Origin: JAZKFT01 sp039925965
GTDB taxonomy: Bacteria; Bacteroidota; Bacteroidia; Chitinophagales; Chitinophagaceae
Length of the DNA stretch: 64,000 bases
Direction: 5' to 3'
Assembly (NCBI GenBank): GCA_039925965.1
Contig: JBDSXW010000076.1
Coordinates: 7,092 to 71,091, forward strand
Below the pieces are notes generated by a model. It made no database searches, had not been told where the DNA came from, and saw only the letters and a list, made by a program, of their open reading frames with translations. Positions 52,958 through 60,723 of the stretch are shown piece by piece (position 1 is the first letter of the stretch; every line of letters starts with the position of its first letter). The position numbers and the translations under genes are program-made.

Positions 52958-54070
52958 CTACTCCGTAAAGCCATACTGTTTAATATAACCTTCCAGCTCA
53001 ACGGCTAGCTGGCTGCGTTGGGCTGCGGTCAGGCTATTGACAAATTTCCAGTGGGTCCAGGGTTTATACCCGGGGATGCTGCGGGCTTCTTTTTTAAGGT
53101 AAACACCCATCAGCATTTCGGCAGCGGCAGCAGGAAGATTATTTTTACTTAGGTCTGAAGTTATACCTGCCAGGTCGTAATTCTTTCTTTGATTGTACAG
53201 AATCTGGAGGTCGGCGGTAAAGCAATCGATCGCCGATGGTGGGTTTGGGGCGCCGGAACCCTGGCGGAACTCGTAAGTTTCGGAAAAGGGCTTGGGGTTC
53301 TTGCCACCGTTTGTTACATCGTAGTGTTCTACTGTGGACAGCAGGGGATAGACCTTGCTTACAGCGGCAAACTTTACCGCATCCATATTGACAGCCTTTT
53401 TGGTAGTCTTGGTGGGTAACGCTAAAGCAGCAAGAATATCGTCAGTGGTTTTTTTAAGTACGGAAGAGGTCACAGACACCAGCGTCATCGTCAGCGTTTC
53501 AGACTTATATGCGGACAGGATGTATTTATAGGAGTTGTGCTCCGTAATAAAGCTTATTTCGGGGTTATTGTGTGATTTAATTTTAGTGTATTCGGGCATG
53601 GTAATCACGCCATCATATTTCACGGGTATGTTTGATAAGTTAGTGACGTCGGCGCTTTCTGTTTCAATGGTATATTCATTTCCCTTTTCAAAGATTTTGA
53701 ATGTGGCATCATCCGCTTCGTCCAGCAGGTAGTCGGTCAGCTCAGACGGAGCCACGATACTGCTCTGCTTGTCTTCCCTTTGCTCATCGCCGCCTTTGCC
53801 AACACCCACCAAAAATTCATCGGAGCCAAGACTGTAATATTTGTCGAGCTTTAAAATGCCTTTTCGGGGTTTGGGCTTCTCGTTTGTTTGCCAGGAGAAG
53901 GTGGTTGTACCGTCCCAATCCAGCACCGTTACCGTGTACAGGTACGATTTACCTCCCTCTTTCACCGAGTACACCAGGATGGTTCCCTTATCAATAGAGA
54001 TATCCTTAGCACCGGCACGGCCAGGTGTGGAAAGAATAAGGGCTGTACAAATGGTCAGTAGCTTTTTCAT
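52958..54070 (-). CDS. Exported protein of unknown function
   Basis: 370 aa from the ATG at 54070 (signal peptide MKKLLTICTALILSTPGRAGA). The frame is open 53 codons further upstream but without signal-like sequence. The N-terminal half looks like strands of a lipocalin- or YceI-like sandwich (GTILVYSVKEGGKSYLYTVT, TTFSWQTNEKPKPRKGILKL); the C-terminal half is helical. No family recognised. It lies between secDF and the small hydrolase on the same strand. Confidence 0.65.
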   Translation of the reverse strand: MKKLLTICTALILSTPGRAGAKDISIDKGTILVYSVKEGGKSYLYTVTVLDWDGTTTFSWQTNEKPKPRKGILKLDKYYSLGSDEFLVGVGKGGDEQREDKQSSIVAPSELTDYLLDEADDATFKIFEKGNEYTIETESADVTNLSNIPVKYDGVITMPEYTKIKSHNNPEISFITEHNSYKYILSAYKSETLTMTLVSVTSSVLKKTTDDILAALALPTKTTKKAVNMDAVKFAAVSKVYPLLSTVEHYDVTNGGKNPKPFSETYEFRQGSGAPNPPSAIDCFTADLQILYNQRKNYDLAGITSDLSKNNLPAAAAEMLMGVYLKKEARSIPGYKPWTHWKFVNSLTAAQRSQLAVELEGYIKQYGFTE

Positions 54071-54156
54071 GGCCGGATTTATTAGTCGTGGCACAAGAAT
54101 AGAAAATTGATTTGGAAAATAGGATACCGTCTCACGGGTATTTATTATGCGCTCCA

Positions 54157-54217
54157 TTGCCTGAAGCCAACGGGAATGGTTGGAATACCTCGTTCCATTC
54201 CCGTCGACTTCAGCCAA
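54157..54217. repeat. Imperfect inverted repeat with 23-bp arms
   Basis: Left arm 54157-54179 (TTGCCTGAAGCCAACGGGAA...) and right arm 54195-54217 are reverse complements except for four positions, with a 15-base loop. A REP-like palindrome different from the GAAAGCCA family. Confidence 0.7.
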
Positions 54218-54227
54218 CGGCTCAAAC

Positions 54228-54259
54228 AAAAAGGGAAAGCATCACTGCTTTCCCTTTTT
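54228..54259 (-). terminator. secDF terminator
   Basis: A perfect 14-bp stem AAAAAGGGAAAGCA (54228-54241) / TGCTTTCCCTTTTT (54246-54259) with loop TCAC, 24 bases beyond the secDF stop. Confidence 0.92.
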
Positions 54260-54283
54260 GTATATGTATTTTAAAACTATTCT

Positions 54284-57200
54284 CTAAGCTATCTTCTTCT
54301 TTGATGCTGCATACGGATCTTTCTTGGCATGATGCTCACCACCCAGCGGTTTCTTACCTCCGAAATCCACCAGGATCGGGGCCGCCACAAAGATGGATGA
54401 ATAAGTACCAGTGATCACACCGATCAACATCGCAAATGCAAAACCTTTGGTTACTTCACCACCAAAGATGAAAAGGATCAGCAATGTAAGGAACACGGTG
54501 AGCGAGGTCATGATCGTACGGCTAAGCGTCTGGTTGATGGATTTATTGATGATCAGGCCTCGGTCGGCGCCGATCATGCTGTGGCTGTTTTCACGGATAC
54601 GGTCAAATACGATGATGGTATCGTTCATGGAGAAACCGATTACGGTAAGGATGGCCGCGATAAAGTGCTGATCGATCTCTAACGGGAACGGCACAATTCT
54701 ACGTGCAAAGCTGAATACTGCCAGCGTAACCAATACGTCATGGAGCAACGATACAATGGTACCCAATGAATACCTCCAGTCGCGGAAGCGGATGAAGATG
54801 TACAGACAGATCACAAAAATGGAAACGATCGTGGCAATAGCTGCACCGCGCTTCAGCTCACCGCTGATGGTGGGTAACACGGTTTGTGATCCTACTTTCA
54901 GATTGGAGTCAAAATCCTGGTAAGAAGTACCTGCCGGGATATACCTGGAAAGACCACTATAAAGGGTACGTTCCACGATACTGTCCGCATTTTTAGCGGT
55001 CGCATCCTTCATAAACGAGGTGGTAATATCCAACTGGTTATTGGTACCTACTGTTTTTACAATTGGCAATTCACCAAACACAGGCTTCAGGGCGTCCGCT
55101 ATTTCTGTTGTATTTAGTTTTTGTGTAGCAGGGAACTGGACCGTATAACTACGACCTCCTTTGAACTCTACGCCCTGGTCGAAGCCATTGATAATAGCGC
55201 CCACACCAGCCAGCAACACCACAACCGAAATACCATACGCAACTTTGCGGAATTCAATGAATTTGAATTGCGCATGCGCAAATATCTTTTTGCTAATGCC
55301 AGTGAAATAGGTTAGGTGTTTTTGCTTGTTGGTAAACCATTCGGTGATCAAACGGCTTACTAGGATGCCGCAGAAAAGGTTCAAAAGAATACCGATCATC
55401 TGGGTAGTGGCAAACCCGCGAACCGGACCAAGACCAAAATAAAACAGGATGGCGGCAGTAAGGAACGTGGTCACGTGGCTATCCAAAACAGGAGCCAGAG
55501 AACGGCGGTAACCCGTGTTCACAGCTGCCTGGTAGCTTTTTCCCATGGTGAGTTCTTCCTTGATGCGCTCAAAAATGATAACGTTGGTATCTACCGCCAT
55601 ACCGATAGTAAGTACCAGGGCCGCAATACCCGCAGCAGTTAGGGTAGCACCCAGTGAAGCCAGGATACCAATCGTAAACAACAGGTTTAATATCAGTGAA
55701 GCATTTGCAACCCAACCGCTGGTATTGTAATAGATCAGCATCAAAATAAATATGATCAGGAACGAAATCACAAATGACATCTGGCCGCCTTTTACTGCAT
55801 CTTCACCCAGCGTTGCGCCTACTACCTGCTCCTGCACAATCTTTGCAGGTGCATCCAACGGACCGCTTTTCAGGATATCGGCGAGGTCTTGCGCTTCCTG
55901 TACATTCTTGTCAAAGCCACCTGAGATCTGGGAATTACCACCAGAAATTTTCTCATTTACGTTCGGTGCACTTCTTACAAAATTATCCAGCACGATTGCA
56001 ACTGGTTTGCCAATATTCTTCTCAGTCATGCTGGCCCATTTTCTTTCACCTTCCTTAGTCATGCTCATGCTCACACATACCTTACCGTCCTGGGTATAAT
56101 CCTGGCGCGAATCGGAAATGGCACTACCTTCCAAAAAGGCAACCCCGCTGGCATCGGGCATTTTAAGCGCATATAAACCAAGTATTCCTTTTGGCTTTAG
56201 GTCGTCATTACCCGCATAGCCGTAAGCGAAACGTAGATTAGCCGGAAATTTGCTGGCCACAAATGGCAGGCGCAGGTAGTCGCCCAACTGAGCCGTATCT
56301 TTTATAGCCACATAAGCCACTTCACTCGGGAATTTCTGTTTGCCGGTCTGGTCCTGGTAAGGTTGGCCCAGGCCCTGGAACAGGTCGAACATCGGGTTAT
56401 CGCCTTTCTTCTGGTTTTTGACGTTCGTGGTATCGGCCATTTTCTTATTGAAAGAATCAATAACAGCCTGCTCGTTATAACCGCTATCAGTAATCGATAC
56501 CCCTTTGATATAATCTTTCAGCACTGGTTGTACATCCTGCATTTCTTTATAGACTTCGCCGAGATTGTAGAGCTCGAAAAACTGCAGGTTCGCACTGCTC
56601 TGCAAATATTTGCGCACTCTTTCCTTATCTGTAACACCAGCGAGCTCAATTGTAATCACACTTTTAGAAGCATCGGGGTTGATGGTAGGTGAAGCCACGC
56701 CAAACTGGTCGATACGGGTTTGGAGGATATTGGAAGTATTCTTAAAAGCTATACCAGCCTCTTTCTGCAGGTAGCTGATCACCTCATCGTCGCTGCTGTT
56801 AAAAGTGATGACTTTATTGCTGTTGGCGATAAATAAGGGCGCCAATTTATTGTTGGGTGCTTTTTGCTTGTAGGCTTTTGCAAACAAACCGATAAGGTCA
56901 GCACTGCCGTTCGCTTTCTCTGTAACTGCCTGCGAAAGAGCCGCATTAAAAATAGGATCCTTGCTGTTGGCTGCTTTGGAGCGTATTACGCCTTCCAGTC
57001 CTACTTCCAAAGTTACATTCATACCACCCTGCAGATCAAGACCTAATTTCAGTTCACGGTCTTTAGCTACACTGTAAGGCGTATTCCACCAGGTAACGCC
57101 GGTGGCAGCATTGCTATCAATCAAACGGCGGTAGCGGGTAGCAATGGCCTGATTAATGGCTACCTGGTAAATCTCCTGTGAGTCCTTGTTGGTGGGGTAT

Positions 57201-57358
57201 TTAGCCGCGGCGGGCATCATGCTGGCTTTCACCGTTTTTTCAGCCTTTTCTTGCAGGCCTTTTTCAAAACTGCGTACAAACCAGGTGTGACTTAATTGCC
57301 ACAAACTCAACAGGATCAGGGCTGCGGCAAAAAACTTCACCAAACCTTTCAATTGCAT
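54284..57358 (-). CDS. secDF: Fused protein translocase subunit SecDF
   Basis: 1024 aa. The SecD half has the N-terminal helix, LGLDLQGGMNVTLEV, a long periplasmic P1 domain and the membrane block with GMAVDTNVIIFERIKEEL. The SecF half (from about 725) has VEFKGGRSYTVQFP and GFSMNDTIIVFDRIREN. This is the single-chain SecDF arrangement common in Bacteroidota. It uses the proton gradient to assist Sec-dependent export, fitting the many signal-peptide proteins here. It carries an exact -7 box at 57431-57438 and a strong terminator. Confidence 0.97.
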   Translation of the reverse strand: MQLKGLVKFFAAALILLSLWQLSHTWFVRSFEKGLQEKAEKTVKASMMPAAAKYPTNKDSQEIYQVAINQAIATRYRRLIDSNAATGVTWWNTPYSVAKDRELKLGLDLQGGMNVTLEVGLEGVIRSKAANSKDPIFNAALSQAVTEKANGSADLIGLFAKAYKQKAPNNKLAPLFIANSNKVITFNSSDDEVISYLQKEAGIAFKNTSNILQTRIDQFGVASPTINPDASKSVITIELAGVTDKERVRKYLQSSANLQFFELYNLGEVYKEMQDVQPVLKDYIKGVSITDSGYNEQAVIDSFNKKMADTTNVKNQKKGDNPMFDLFQGLGQPYQDQTGKQKFPSEVAYVAIKDTAQLGDYLRLPFVASKFPANLRFAYGYAGNDDLKPKGILGLYALKMPDASGVAFLEGSAISDSRQDYTQDGKVCVSMSMTKEGERKWASMTEKNIGKPVAIVLDNFVRSAPNVNEKISGGNSQISGGFDKNVQEAQDLADILKSGPLDAPAKIVQEQVVGATLGEDAVKGGQMSFVISFLIIFILMLIYYNTSGWVANASLILNLLFTIGILASLGATLTAAGIAALVLTIGMAVDTNVIIFERIKEELTMGKSYQAAVNTGYRRSLAPVLDSHVTTFLTAAILFYFGLGPVRGFATTQMIGILLNLFCGILVSRLITEWFTNKQKHLTYFTGISKKIFAHAQFKFIEFRKVAYGISVVVLLAGVGAIINGFDQGVEFKGGRSYTVQFPATQKLNTTEIADALKPVFGELPIVKTVGTNNQLDITTSFMKDATAKNADSIVERTLYSGLSRYIPAGTSYQDFDSNLKVGSQTVLPTISGELKRGAAIATIVSIFVICLYIFIRFRDWRYSLGTIVSLLHDVLVTLAVFSFARRIVPFPLEIDQHFIAAILTVIGFSMNDTIIVFDRIRENSHSMIGADRGLIINKSINQTLSRTIMTSLTVFLTLLILFIFGGEVTKGFAFAMLIGVITGTYSSIFVAAPILVDFGGKKPLGGEHHAKKDPYAASKKKIA

Positions 57359-57430
57359 AACGGGTCTATTTTCTTTTTACAAAACTTCTTTAAAAAACAC
57401 GCCTACGGCAGGGCATATTTCGAAGGGTCG

Positions 57431-57438
57431 CAAAAATA
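57431..57438 (-). promoter_or_regulatory. -7 box of the secDF promoter
   Basis: Minus-strand TATTTTTG matches TAnnTTTG exactly, 72 bases before the secDF ATG. Confidence 0.35.
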
Positions 57439-57593
57439 GGGGAAATTGGAAAGTTTGGAGCCGCAATTTATGGTATAAAAGGATATTGGGGTTTTGCGAT
57501 GGCATAATTGGTGCATAAAGCCCGCTGGTAGAGACCTCCGGCGGGTTTCGCAGGTCTTATATAATGTCTGGATTTTTGTTTCCAGGTATTTGG

Positions 57594-57734
57594 TTACTTA
57601 AAAAATGAGGACCTGGTCACCGCTACTGTACGAGCTCCGAAATAATCCGGGGAACCGTGGGTCAATGTCGATGCCATTAAAAGCAACTGCTCGTTAGCCA
57701 GGAAGATAAACTCAGGCGCACTTCTAAAACTCAT
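57594..57734 (-). CDS. Possible 46-aa small ORF
   Basis: ATG at 57734 to TAA at 57594-57596. The peptide (MSFRSAPEFIFLANEQLLLM, then ASTLTHGSPDYFGARTVAV) has ordinary protein composition and could be a small protein or the remnant of a larger gene. No family recognised. Confidence 0.22.
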   Translation of the reverse strand: MSFRSAPEFIFLANEQLLLMASTLTHGSPDYFGARTVAVTRSSFFK

Positions 57735-58007
57735 TTTTCTTTTTTGATCTCAACTAAAAATCCCCCGAAAAGAGGGGAATGGATAGTATTGGGAGAAGCT
57801 TTTTAGCAGTCTTATTGCTGGCATCATTTCCACGCCAATACCCGGGCTAGAATTATATTGATCCAAAAATGCGCCAGCAAAACGGTATTGGGAACTGTTG
57901 TGTTTATTGCTACCCGTCATTCAATTGTATGCGAAAATTATCCGTGGAAATTCCGTTTAACCCGCGCTTCTATCATTCAATATTCTGGACCTGGCAAGCG
58001 ATGATTA

Positions 58008-58862
58008 CTAACTTACTACTTGCTCCATCGCCATATCTTCTACGGCGATATTTAGAAAATTGGGTAAAATATGGTTATACGTGTACAGAATCTTATCAGG
58101 ATCATTGAGTTGCTCCACCATGCTCTTCCATTTGGCTTCGCCGTGGTTTTCGATCACGGTCTTTTTCTTGTCTTCGGTTTGAAGGTACATGCTCATGCCC
58201 ACGGCATCTGCTTCTGGGTGAAACTGGGTGCCGAAAAAATATTCGTTGAACCGGATACTCATGATGGCCCTTTCATAAGGCACATGGGGACGTTCTTTTT
58301 CAATCGCCAGTATTTTGCCACCCATCTCGCTGAGGAGGTTGTGATTGGGCTTAATTACCTGGTAATCCCTGCTATCCACCACATAAAAAGGATCTCTAAG
58401 TTCGGCAAATATCAGTTCGTTAAAGCCATCATGCAGCATGTGAATAGGGAATACGCCAAACGAAGTGGACTTGCGCTTCGTAACCTGGCCAATATTATAG
58501 TGCCGGCAAACCAACTGAAAAGAGTGGCAAATAAAGAAGACATATTTTTTTTGAAAATGGGCTTCGTTCCTGTTATAGGTTTCTATTTGTCTCAACCAAT
58601 GGAAATAGTGCTTTTCCCATTCGCTTTCCACAGTCTCGAGCGGATTGCCCGGGCCACCGGTACTAATATAAATATCGTAGCTGGTGTCTGGTGCCTCGTT
58701 GTGCTGGCGGACATCAAACTCTTCTACAGTAAGGTCGAGACTATTAGCATCGGCAAAAGTGTTGAGTATTTCCCGTATGCATCGCATGCCCTGGTTTGCA
58801 AATCCTTCATACAAATCCAGGATGGCCACACGAACAGCCTTTTTATCTAGGGGATAATTCAT
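58008..58862 (-). CDS. Class-I glutamine amidotransferase-like protein
   Basis: 284 aa, cytoplasmic. It has the class-I GATase pattern: TGGPGNP, a nucleophile Cys in FFICHSFQL (about 114) and the His-Glu pair in TQFHPEADAVG (about 213). It is a stand-alone amidotransferase domain with no synthetase partner nearby; these either hydrolyse gamma-glutamyl substrates or donate ammonia to an unlinked enzyme. A minus-strand TATTTTTG box (58868-58875) ends 5 bases before the ATG, suggesting its own leaderless promoter although it follows the FkbM gene by only 62 bases. Confidence 0.85.
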   Translation of the reverse strand: MNYPLDKKAVRVAILDLYEGFANQGMRCIREILNTFADANSLDLTVEEFDVRQHNEAPDTSYDIYISTGGPGNPLETVESEWEKHYFHWLRQIETYNRNEAHFQKKYVFFICHSFQLVCRHYNIGQVTKRKSTSFGVFPIHMLHDGFNELIFAELRDPFYVVDSRDYQVIKPNHNLLSEMGGKILAIEKERPHVPYERAIMSIRFNEYFFGTQFHPEADAVGMSMYLQTEDKKKTVIENHGEAKWKSMVEQLNDPDKILYTYNHILPNFLNIAVEDMAMEQVVS

Positions 58863-58867
58863 GGCTG

Positions 58868-58875
58868 CAAAAATA
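58868..58875 (-). promoter_or_regulatory. -7 box directly before the GATase ATG
   Basis: TATTTTTG on the minus strand, followed by five bases and the ATG. Same geometry as the hydrolase promoter at 52808-52815. Confidence 0.4.
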
Positions 58876-58892
58876 AATTTTTATTAAATATT

Positions 58893-58914
58893 GACACCTG
58901 AAAAGTTCAGGTGT
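58893..58914 (-). terminator. Hairpin after the FkbM-methyltransferase gene
   Basis: A 9-bp stem ACACCTGAA/TTCAGGTGT with a 3-base loop, about 10 bases past the stop at 58925. No long T-run follows at once on the minus strand (CAATATTTAAT), so termination is likely but weak. Confidence 0.5.
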
Positions 58915-58924
58915 TTTCTGCAGC

Positions 58925-59668
58925 CTATCTTTTTTTGGGTAGAAGCTGCACCGTACCAACAAAATAGTGGTCGGTTCCTTTAGTGTACATTTCTGCAAAA
59001 CGCTTTCTGGCTAAGGATTTCCGGTCTTTTAAAAAGCCTTTGAGGGTAAAAATCCTGTAGTTGAGCGTTTTCGAAAAATAGTCCCACATCATCTCCGCGC
59101 TGACATCATATTCTTCTGCACTGTCCTGCCTGAATTCGAAGATTAGTACCGGTTGGCACCTTTTAATGATGTCTGTAGCACCTTTTATCACCTTGTACCC
59201 GGCACCCGCTACGTCTATTTTTATCAAATCCACTTTCAGGTCGGAGCTGATCACATTATCCATCCGGTCTGTTTCAACTTCCAATTTTTCGAGATGAAAT
59301 TTTCTCGGGTAATCTCTTTTCCGCATGCCACTAAAGGATGTGTCTTCGCGGGTATGATAGTAGGGGCTGAGGCCCTTTTCGTCGCTCAGTGCAATTTTAT
59401 AAATACGGGCAGCGGATGCAAATTTCCTGATCAGTAAATTATACATTTTGGGAAGCGGCTCGTAAGCAATATGCGTCGCTTGGGGTGCCGCATTAATCAT
59501 CATCTGGAGCATTTTGCCCTTGTGAGCCCCCACGTCCACACAAACTGACTTCTGATCACAAACCTGGTTGATGATCCGGAAAGTATTACGGTCAACGGCT
59601 TCTTTTTTCGTTAAGGCTACGGGAAACCAACGGACAAACCGCCTGAAGAAATTTTTTAAAGTGCTCAC
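58925..59668 (-). CDS. FkbM-family methyltransferase
   Basis: 247 aa starting at GTG 59668. The SAM-binding motif VCVDVGAHKGKM (about 42-53) and the FkbM hallmark DLIKIDVAGAGYKVIKGATD with VLIFEF are present. FkbM enzymes methylate hydroxyl groups on polyketides, sugars or lipids; the substrate here is unknown. The canonical DVEGxE is DVAGAG here, so the usual Glu is replaced. Its start lies 15 bases after the bidirectional hairpin of the neighbouring operon, so its promoter must overlap that hairpin or the start is further downstream. Confidence 0.85.
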   Translation of the reverse strand: MSTLKNFFRRFVRWFPVALTKKEAVDRNTFRIINQVCDQKSVCVDVGAHKGKMLQMMINAAPQATHIAYEPLPKMYNLLIRKFASAARIYKIALSDEKGLSPYYHTREDTSFSGMRKRDYPRKFHLEKLEVETDRMDNVISSDLKVDLIKIDVAGAGYKVIKGATDIIKRCQPVLIFEFRQDSAEEYDVSAEMMWDYFSKTLNYRIFTLKGFLKDRKSLARKRFAEMYTKGTDHYFVGTVQLLPKKR

Positions 59669-59682
59669 AGTGGCAATGCTAC

Positions 59683-59722
59683 AAAAAAACAGGCCTCAAT
59701 CACTATCGGGGCCTGTTTTTTT
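59683..59722 (-). terminator. Terminator of the sigma/lipoprotein operon
   Basis: A 13-bp stem AAAAAAACAGGCC (59683-59695) / GGCCTGTTTTTTT (59710-59722), with U-runs available on both strands; it lies just beyond the stop of the lipoprotein gene. Confidence 0.9.
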
Positions 59723-59729
59723 TAATATT

Positions 59730-60686
59730 TTATAGTGCGTCGAGAAAGTTTTTAATCTCCTGAATTGATTTTTTTTCAGGTCTTATCTCAACGTTCTGAT
59801 TTATGGTGGTAGTAGATTCTTTGGTGCCAAGGAAATAATCGTCACCCATTTTAGTGATCGTAACATAGGTAACCTGCCTGTTTACAGGTACTTTATCTTT
59901 CCTCCATATGCGGTTAGTGGCATCTGCATCCATCTGCATTACCGATCTTATGGATTTATAGGCAACAAAGGAAGAGGTATTGGTATTTGTAAATTGAGCA
60001 GGAAGGATGAAGGCGATTCTTGTTTTAACTTCTGCGGTGTCTTTAAAATAGTCGCAATTAATCCAGTTCAGTTTGTTTTGATAAATCTCGTACCCAGTAC
60101 CTAATACTGCCCTTACATACAACGAGTCATCTTTTACCCAGTTAAAACTCGAACTGCCAGTGCCGGTGATGGTACCCGGGGCAGCAAAACCCGTCATTAA
60201 AGGATTCGGGTTCAGATCTTTGTAGGTTACTTTAATCAGCTTTCCCGGTACAAGTGCAAGCGGCTGCCCTCCTTTAAATAACTGTAGGTTATAGCATCCA
60301 CCGCTTTCAAGCAAATAACCATTACTTGTGGTGGGTTTTCTGAACTTAATAAAGTCGCCTTTTGTTTTCAACAGCGTAAATACCACCTGTGCTTTCCCAT
60401 CGGTTACTATGCCATTAAGTGTAAACGCGTTGGCAGGTATTTCTATGCGGATATTATCTGGAAATTCGACTACGCCGCCGGCCTGCAAATTTAAACTGTC
60501 TTGCAAAGGGGCTCGTGCCAGGTTCTCATGAAGCGTATTTACATTTGTAAAATTACCGCCGGCAGAACTGGCCCAAACCGTATCCGTTGTGGCGCTGCCG
60601 GGATTCGGAGAAAAGTTTTCGAAACTCTTCTCGCATCCGGCGAGGGCAATGGTAGCAATCACTAATATTAAGAAAATCTGTTTCAT
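59730..60686 (-). CDS. Lipoprotein of unknown function in the ECF sigma operon
   Basis: 318 aa. Lipobox LAGC (Cys18). An early beta-sandwich segment (VVEFPDNIRIEIPANAFTLN, GKAQVVFTLLKTKGDF) resembles the ZU5/carboxypeptidase-regulatory-like domains that open with (I/V)xIPAxAF in other Bacteroidota lipoproteins. Later regions have no recognised family. It starts 38 bases after the stop of the barrel-like protein gene, with the sigma factor before that, and ends at a strong terminator, so the three genes form one operon. Confidence 0.75.
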   Translation of the reverse strand: MKQIFLILVIATIALAGCEKSFENFSPNPGSATTDTVWASSAGGNFTNVNTLHENLARAPLQDSLNLQAGGVVEFPDNIRIEIPANAFTLNGIVTDGKAQVVFTLLKTKGDFIKFRKPTTSNGYLLESGGCYNLQLFKGGQPLALVPGKLIKVTYKDLNPNPLMTGFAAPGTITGTGSSSFNWVKDDSLYVRAVLGTGYEIYQNKLNWINCDYFKDTAEVKTRIAFILPAQFTNTNTSSFVAYKSIRSVMQMDADATNRIWRKDKVPVNRQVTYVTITKMGDDYFLGTKESTTTINQNVEIRPEKKSIQEIKNFLDAL

Positions 60687-60723
60687 GGTGCTTATTGTCT
60701 TTTGTAAGATACCTTACCATTTA

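Larger units (their letters stand above)
57359..58007. other. Long spacer upstream of secDF
   Basis: Holds the secDF promoter (57431-57438), a palindromic element AGACCT (57532-57537)/AGGTCT (57552-57557) overlapping an alternative CCCGC/GCGGG pairing, and a possible 46-aa minus-strand ORF at 57594-57734. Nothing else supported. Confidence 0.4.

Noticed and set aside
57869..58108. 79-codon plus-strand frame
   Set aside because: Overlaps the end of the GATase gene and has no recognisable features.
58071..58850. 259-codon plus-strand frame
   Set aside because: Antisense shadow of the glutamine amidotransferase-like gene.
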